64,000 nt of DNA. Source: Hofstenia miamia (Eukaryota > Xenacoelomorpha > Acoela). This document shows, piece after piece, positions 59,020 through 64,000 of the stretch. Each line of letters begins with the position of its first letter. Within the stretch, counting starts at the first letter, position 1. The stretch is from positions 944,970-1,008,969 of the forward strand of contig SCFE01000114.1 of NCBI GenBank assembly GCA_004352715.1, in the 5' to 3' direction. The notes beneath the pieces were generated by a model, which had not been told where the DNA came from, ran no database searches, and saw only the letters and a program-made list of their open reading frames with translations. Position numbers and translations under genes: made by a program.

Positions 59020-60019
59020 NNNNNNNNNNNNNNNNNNNNNNNNNNNNNNNNNNNNNNNNNNNNNNNNNNNNNNNNNNNNNNNNNNNNNNNNNNNNNNNNN
59101 NNNNNNNNNNNNNNNNNNNNNNNNNNNNNNNNNNNNNNNNNNNNNNNNNNNNNNNNNNNNNNNNNNNNNNNNNNNNNNNNNNNNNNNNNNNNNNNNNNNN
59201 NNNNNNNNNNNNNNNNNNNNNNNNNNNNNNNNNNNNNNNNNNNNNNNNNNNNNNNNNNNNNNNNNNNNNNNNNNNNNNNNNNNNNNNNNNNNNNNNNNNN
59301 NNNNNNNNNNNNNNNNNNNNNNNNNNNNNNNNNNNNNNNNNNNNNNNNNNNNNNNNNNNNNNNNNNNNNNNNNNNNNNNNNNNNNNNNNNNNNNNNNNNN
59401 NNNNNNNNNNNNNNNNNNNNNNNNNNNNNNNNNNNNNNNNNNNNNNNNNNNNNNNNNNNNNNNNNNNNNNNNNNNNNNNNNNNNNNNNNNNNNNNNNNNN
59501 NNNNNNNNNNNNNNNNNNNNNNNNNNNNNNNNNNNNNNNNNNNNNNNNNNNNNNNNNNNNNNNNNNNNNNNNNNNNNNNNNNNNNNNNNNNNNNNNNNNN
59601 NNNNNNNNNNNNNNNNNNNNNNNNNNNNNNNNNNNNNNNNNNNNNNNNNNNNNNNNNNNNNNNNNNNNNNNNNNNNNNNNNNNNNNNNNNNNNNNNNNNN
59701 NNNNNNNNNNNNNNNNNNNNNNNNNNNNNNNNNNNNNNNNNNNNNNNNNNNNNNNNNNNNNNNNNNNNNNNNNNNNNNNNNNNNNNNNNNNNNNNNNNNN
59801 NNNNNNNNNNNNNNNNNNNNNNNNNNNNNNNNNNNNNNNNNNNNNNNNNNNNNNNNNNNNNNNNNNNNNNNNNNNNNNNNNNNNNNNNNNNNNNNNNNNN
59901 NNNNNNNNNNNNNNNNNNNNNNNNNNNNNNNNNNNNNNNNNNNNNNNNNNNNNNNNNNNNNNNNNNNNNNNNNNNNNNNNNNNNNNNNNNNNNNNNNNNN
60001 NNNNNNNNNNNNNNNNNNN
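59020..60019. other. Assembly gap of exactly 1000 N
   Basis: A round-number gap, probably of arbitrary or estimated size. Confidence 1.
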
Positions 60020-60922
60020 ACCAGCCCAAATTGTGGACCTATTAAGTTATGGATAAGGTTACGCATAAGGAAATAATAAAACTTTTGTTTGATGTTCACC
60101 ACATACATGCACTTATATTTTATGACACTGTGATGATACCATGCCATTGGCTAGCACGAATGTCTGGCAATTACAGACTATTATTTAGTGAGCCGATAAC
60201 TAACAATGAAAATGAGATGTTTATTTGGTCTATGAGATAGAAATTAATAAGTGAGACAAATAGGGTAGCACCATGCACTAAGTTGAGCACTACACTGTTC
60301 CTGAAGACTTTGCTTCAGCTGGAAGCCATGTGAGTTGGTCATCTTGGAGTTAAGTTACCTAAAGTATTGATTACTTGAATGAATTACCAATGTTTATATC
60401 AGTTTTCTCTTTAATTGTTTTCCCAGAATTGGGGCTGTCATATCTCTATGTTAAACCTTCTGCAGAGTCAAATAGTTTTCCAGTATAATTACAGCCTGTG
60501 ATTCTACATGGCAACCATGACAGGATGCTGACGTGATAACAAAATATTCTCTGTTGTCTTTTTTGATGGTTTGGATTGGGTTTTGTTTTTGCTTTGGTGC
60601 TTGTCAGCTGGGATATTTGTTTCCCCTGATGGAAATTGGACTTCAGTGCAAATCTACAAACTGATGTATACTGATCTTTTTCTCTCCATTGGAAAGGCAA
60701 TTACAATTTTTAAGTGTTCTGCTTCATTTATGTTTTTACTCTTTAAATTTCTGTTTAGTCTCAGTGCTTGATATGTTGGATTTAATCCCAATTGCTGCCG
60801 TATCCCACATTTGGGTTTGTATCCTGTGATTTTTCTGAGCTGTGTGTTTCTTTTGTGGTTGTGAAGTGCTCCCAACTGTCAGTTAAAGTAGTTATTGTTT
60901 CTTGTTGTTTGCCTCTTAGTTA
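60020..60922. other. Region upstream of the Gypsy-like gag
   Basis: Probably the leader and perhaps a worn long terminal repeat of the element below. It has T/G-rich tracts (60550-60600) and a TGGCAACCATGACAGG phrase at about 60510 that might be a primer-binding site. No second repeat copy is present in the window to prove an LTR. Confidence 0.35.
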
Positions 60923-61296
60923 ATGGATTTGAATTGTACAGTTACTTACTCTCCTACTTTTGGGACTCCTCTGGAACAGAGTGTGCCCTGTGCAAGTGTT
61001 GGCAACCAGGACGTTGCCCCTTGCACTGTTGGATCATTGTTAAATTTCTGTCCTCTGACTTCTCCTACCCAAACTGCTCAAAGGCGAGATCAAATTGCAT
61101 CAACCAGTCCATATCCACATGAGGGTACCAGCAGCCCCAATATCCATCAACAGCTACGCCAAGTCTTGAATACGCAGAATGCTCCTCCCATTCCATTCTG
61201 TCCATATAATCGTGTTGATAATGTGATGAACTCCCTGCCACACTTCAATACTCAACAAATGGAGATTGAGCACCTGAAAGATGCATTATCACAGCA
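60923..61296 (+). CDS. Gag-like ORF, 5' part, truncated by gap
   Basis: Open from the ATG at 60923 for about 125 codons to the gap. The peptide is Pro/Ser/Thr/Gln-rich without a signal peptide, with a coiled-coil-like end (Q-M-E-I-E-H-L-K-D-A-L). It is called Gag only because it precedes a Gypsy-type reverse transcriptase in the same orientation; no zinc knuckle is visible, though the gap could hide one. Confidence 0.45.
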
Positions 61297-62143
61297 NNNN
61301 NNNNNNNNNNNNNNNNNNNNNNNNNNNNNNNNNNNNNNNNNNNNNNNNNNNNNNNNNNNNNNNNNNNNNNNNNNNNNNNNNNNNNNNNNNNNNNNNNNNN
61401 NNNNNNNNNNNNNNNNNNNNNNNNNNNNNNNNNNNNNNNNNNNNNNNNNNNNNNNNNNNNNNNNNNNNNNNNNNNNNNNNNNNNNNNNNNNNNNNNNNNN
61501 NNNNNNNNNNNNNNNNNNNNNNNNNNNNNNNNNNNNNNNNNNNNNNNNNNNNNNNNNNNNNNNNNNNNNNNNNNNNNNNNNNNNNNNNNNNNNNNNNNNN
61601 NNNNNNNNNNNNNNNNNNNNNNNNNNNNNNNNNNNNNNNNNNNNNNNNNNNNNNNNNNNNNNNNNNNNNNNNNNNNNNNNNNNNNNNNNNNNNNNNNNNN
61701 NNNNNNNNNNNNNNNNNNNNNNNNNNNNNNNNNNNNNNNNNNNNNNNNNNNNNNNNNNNNNNNNNNNNNNNNNNNNNNNNNNNNNNNNNNNNNNNNNNNN
61801 NNNNNNNNNNNNNNNNNNNNNNNNNNNNNNNNNNNNNNNNNNNNNNNNNNNNNNNNNNNNNNNNNNNNNNNNNNNNNNNNNNNNNNNNNNNNNNNNNNNN
61901 NNNNNNNNNNNNNNNNNNNNNNNNNNNNNNNNNNNNNNNNNNNNNNNNNNNNNNNNNNNNNNNNNNNNNNNNNNNNNNNNNNNNNNNNNNNNNNNNNNNN
62001 NNNNNNNNNNNNNNNNNNNNNNNNNNNNNNNNNNNNNNNNNNNNNNNNNNNNNNNNNNNNNNNNNNNNNNNNNNNNNNNNNNNNNNNNNNNNNNNNNNNN
62101 NNNNNNNNNNNNNNNNNNNNNNNNNNNNNNNNNNNNNNNNNNN
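61297..62143. other. Assembly gap inside the LTR retrotransposon
   Basis: It removes the end of Gag, any protease and the first half of reverse transcriptase. Confidence 1.
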
Positions 62144-62145
62144 GG

Positions 62146-62562
62146 TTTTGTAATGCACCTGCGACTTTCCAGCACTATGTCACCAAAATATTGACCAACA
62201 AGTCCAACATTCTCAAACCTGAGATTTCAGCATATATTGATGATATTCTGGTAGTGAGCAACATTTTTGATGAACATCTTGAGAAATTAAATCAGACCTT
62301 GGAGTTGTTGCAGAAAGCCGGACTTAAAGTGAATGGTAATAAATGCTCTTTGGCGCAGATTAAAGTCACGTTTTTGGGCCAAGTAATCAAACATGGAAAG
62401 ATCTCAATCAAAACCAATGCGAAGCAGTTTTTAGAAAAAATTGAGACACCTAGAAGCCGAAAATATGTGCAGAGATTAATGGGATTCTTAAATTACTACA
62501 GAATGTTTGTCCCAGATTTGGCTGAGAAAACAAAATCCATTTCTCAATTACTTAACACGTAA
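62146..62562 (+). pseudogene. Gypsy (Ty3)-type reverse transcriptase fragment
   Basis: Open for 138 codons from the gap. It holds F-C-N-A-P-A-T-F-Q-H (RT block 4), the catalytic A-Y-I-D-D-I-L-V-V-S (about 62230-62260), E-H-L-E-K-L, A-G-L-K-V-N-G-N-K-C, V-T-F-L-G-Q-V-I and the connection block R-L-M-G-F-L-N-Y-Y-R-M-F-V-P. The order and words are those of Ty3/Gypsy polymerases. It stops just after the connection block (TAA at 62560), so RNase H and integrase are missing and the element is truncated. The downstream AT-rich DNA shows no LTR. Confidence 0.9.
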
Positions 62563-63008
62563 ACTGCGGGTGAGTTTTCCGTAAACTGCGACAGGATTTT
62601 TAGATGAAATTTCGTGTGCCTACTATGACCTAGATATTTATGAATAACTACATATTTTCTGGTTTAAAGTATATAAACCTATATATTTTCTGAAAGCTGA
62701 TAAACTAAGGAATACCTTGATAATAAAATTAATCTTTTTTTCACATAATTATTTTTTTTATTAAATTAAAAATTATTAATTAATTTAATTTTTAAAAAAA
62801 TTAATTTTATTATCATTGTTAGATGATGAAATACAATAACAATTAATTAAAAATAATACTGCATTTATTTTATATCAACTTAAGATTGAGAAAAAAATAT
62901 TTACAACAGTATATCCAAAGGAATATAAAGGTTATAGGGTAATATATTGAGGAAGTCAGCATGTGCAGAAATTGCACAAAAAAAGGGATATCCTCATGAC
63001 GTCATGTT
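62563..63008. other. AT-rich 3' flank
   Basis: A nearly pure A/T section (62735-62820) contains interleaved TTAATT/AATTAA palindromes. The phrase TTTTCCGTAAACTGCG near 62575 partly repeats GTAAACTGCGGGTG just before it. Confidence 0.5.
62995..63006. promoter_or_regulatory. CRE-like palindrome CATGACGTCATG
   Basis: Contains a full TGACGTCA cAMP-response element in a 12-bp palindrome. The neighbouring gene, if any, lies in the terminal gap. A chance occurrence is possible. Confidence 0.3.
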
Positions 63009-64000
63009 NNNNNNNNNNNNNNNNNNNNNNNNNNNNNNNNNNNNNNNNNNNNNNNNNNNNNNNNNNNNNNNNNNNNNNNNNNNNNNNNNNNNNNNNNNNN
63101 NNNNNNNNNNNNNNNNNNNNNNNNNNNNNNNNNNNNNNNNNNNNNNNNNNNNNNNNNNNNNNNNNNNNNNNNNNNNNNNNNNNNNNNNNNNNNNNNNNNN
63201 NNNNNNNNNNNNNNNNNNNNNNNNNNNNNNNNNNNNNNNNNNNNNNNNNNNNNNNNNNNNNNNNNNNNNNNNNNNNNNNNNNNNNNNNNNNNNNNNNNNN
63301 NNNNNNNNNNNNNNNNNNNNNNNNNNNNNNNNNNNNNNNNNNNNNNNNNNNNNNNNNNNNNNNNNNNNNNNNNNNNNNNNNNNNNNNNNNNNNNNNNNNN
63401 NNNNNNNNNNNNNNNNNNNNNNNNNNNNNNNNNNNNNNNNNNNNNNNNNNNNNNNNNNNNNNNNNNNNNNNNNNNNNNNNNNNNNNNNNNNNNNNNNNNN
63501 NNNNNNNNNNNNNNNNNNNNNNNNNNNNNNNNNNNNNNNNNNNNNNNNNNNNNNNNNNNNNNNNNNNNNNNNNNNNNNNNNNNNNNNNNNNNNNNNNNNN
63601 NNNNNNNNNNNNNNNNNNNNNNNNNNNNNNNNNNNNNNNNNNNNNNNNNNNNNNNNNNNNNNNNNNNNNNNNNNNNNNNNNNNNNNNNNNNNNNNNNNNN
63701 NNNNNNNNNNNNNNNNNNNNNNNNNNNNNNNNNNNNNNNNNNNNNNNNNNNNNNNNNNNNNNNNNNNNNNNNNNNNNNNNNNNNNNNNNNNNNNNNNNNN
63801 NNNNNNNNNNNNNNNNNNNNNNNNNNNNNNNNNNNNNNNNNNNNNNNNNNNNNNNNNNNNNNNNNNNNNNNNNNNNNNNNNNNNNNNNNNNNNNNNNNNN
63901 NNNNNNNNNNNNNNNNNNNNNNNNNNNNNNNNNNNNNNNNNNNNNNNNNNNNNNNNNNNNNNNNNNNNNNNNNNNNNNNNNNNNNNNNNNNNNNNNNNNN
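63009..64000. other. Assembly gap to the end of the window
   Basis: A run of N. Confidence 1.

Noticed and set aside
60446-60700. Minus-strand frames at 60446-60875 as a gene
   Set aside because: They lie in the leader region of the Gypsy-like element and have no recognisable domain.

Overview
The window looks like a repeat-rich, AT-rich nuclear scaffold from a metazoan invertebrate. Coding genes are split by GT-AG introns. There are several decayed non-LTR retrotransposons, hAT and Tc1/mariner DNA transposons, one Gypsy-type LTR element, many short inverted-repeat elements, and vertebrate-type telomere-like (TTAGGG/CCCTAA) tracts. I cannot name the species. Nine long assembly gaps and one single-base gap interrupt the sequence, and several lie at microsatellites.

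Three host genes can be modelled, all on the minus strand. (1) 14122-15390 is an apparently intronless ENPP4/5-like ectonucleotide pyrophosphatase/phosphodiesterase with every metal ligand and the nucleophile present. (2) 52479-54972 is THOC6, the WD40 subunit of the THO/TREX mRNA-export complex. It is rebuilt here as three exons that join exactly in frame into 310 residues. (3) 36696-37276 is a two-exon gene for an unrecognised 161-residue acidic/basic protein. Two further candidate host exons are 19718-19886 (minus) and 34596-34857 (plus); both are unassigned.

Layout. 0-3 kb: no gene. 3.2-4.3 kb: decayed LINE. 6.4-8.1 kb: a near-identical tandem duplication of about 825 bp. 10.2-11.2 kb: dead Tc1 element. 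11.6 kb: MITE. 14-15.4 kb: ENPP. 18.4-19.2 kb: LINE reverse transcriptase. 20.6-22.2 kb: hAT/DUF4371 remnant next to a small MITE-like element. 22.6-25.1 kb: LINE endonuclease region carrying a 2A-like motif, with a 1-kb tandem duplication inside it. 26.5-28.9 kb: inverted telomere-like arms around a Tc1/mariner-superfamily transposase that is still open. 29-34.5 kb: repeats and palindromes. 34.5-37.3 kb: small host-type coding exons. 39.4-40.9 kb: BED-finger hAT transposase. 41-45.6 kb: LINE pieces, an RTE/SINE-like repeat and a 1.15-kb TIR element. 47-49.4 kb: long hairpins and a 671-bp element with perfect 8-bp target duplications. 51-52.3 kb: candidate TIR element. 52.5-55 kb: THOC6. 55.5-58.7 kb: two neighbouring copies of one LINE family. 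60.9-62.6 kb: Gypsy-like gag/pol. The end is gap.

Most of the window is therefore mobile-element debris between a few small genes. The host genes do not form an operon or pathway: one acts outside the cell on nucleotides, one in nuclear mRNA export. I found no CRISPR array, rRNA or tRNA.
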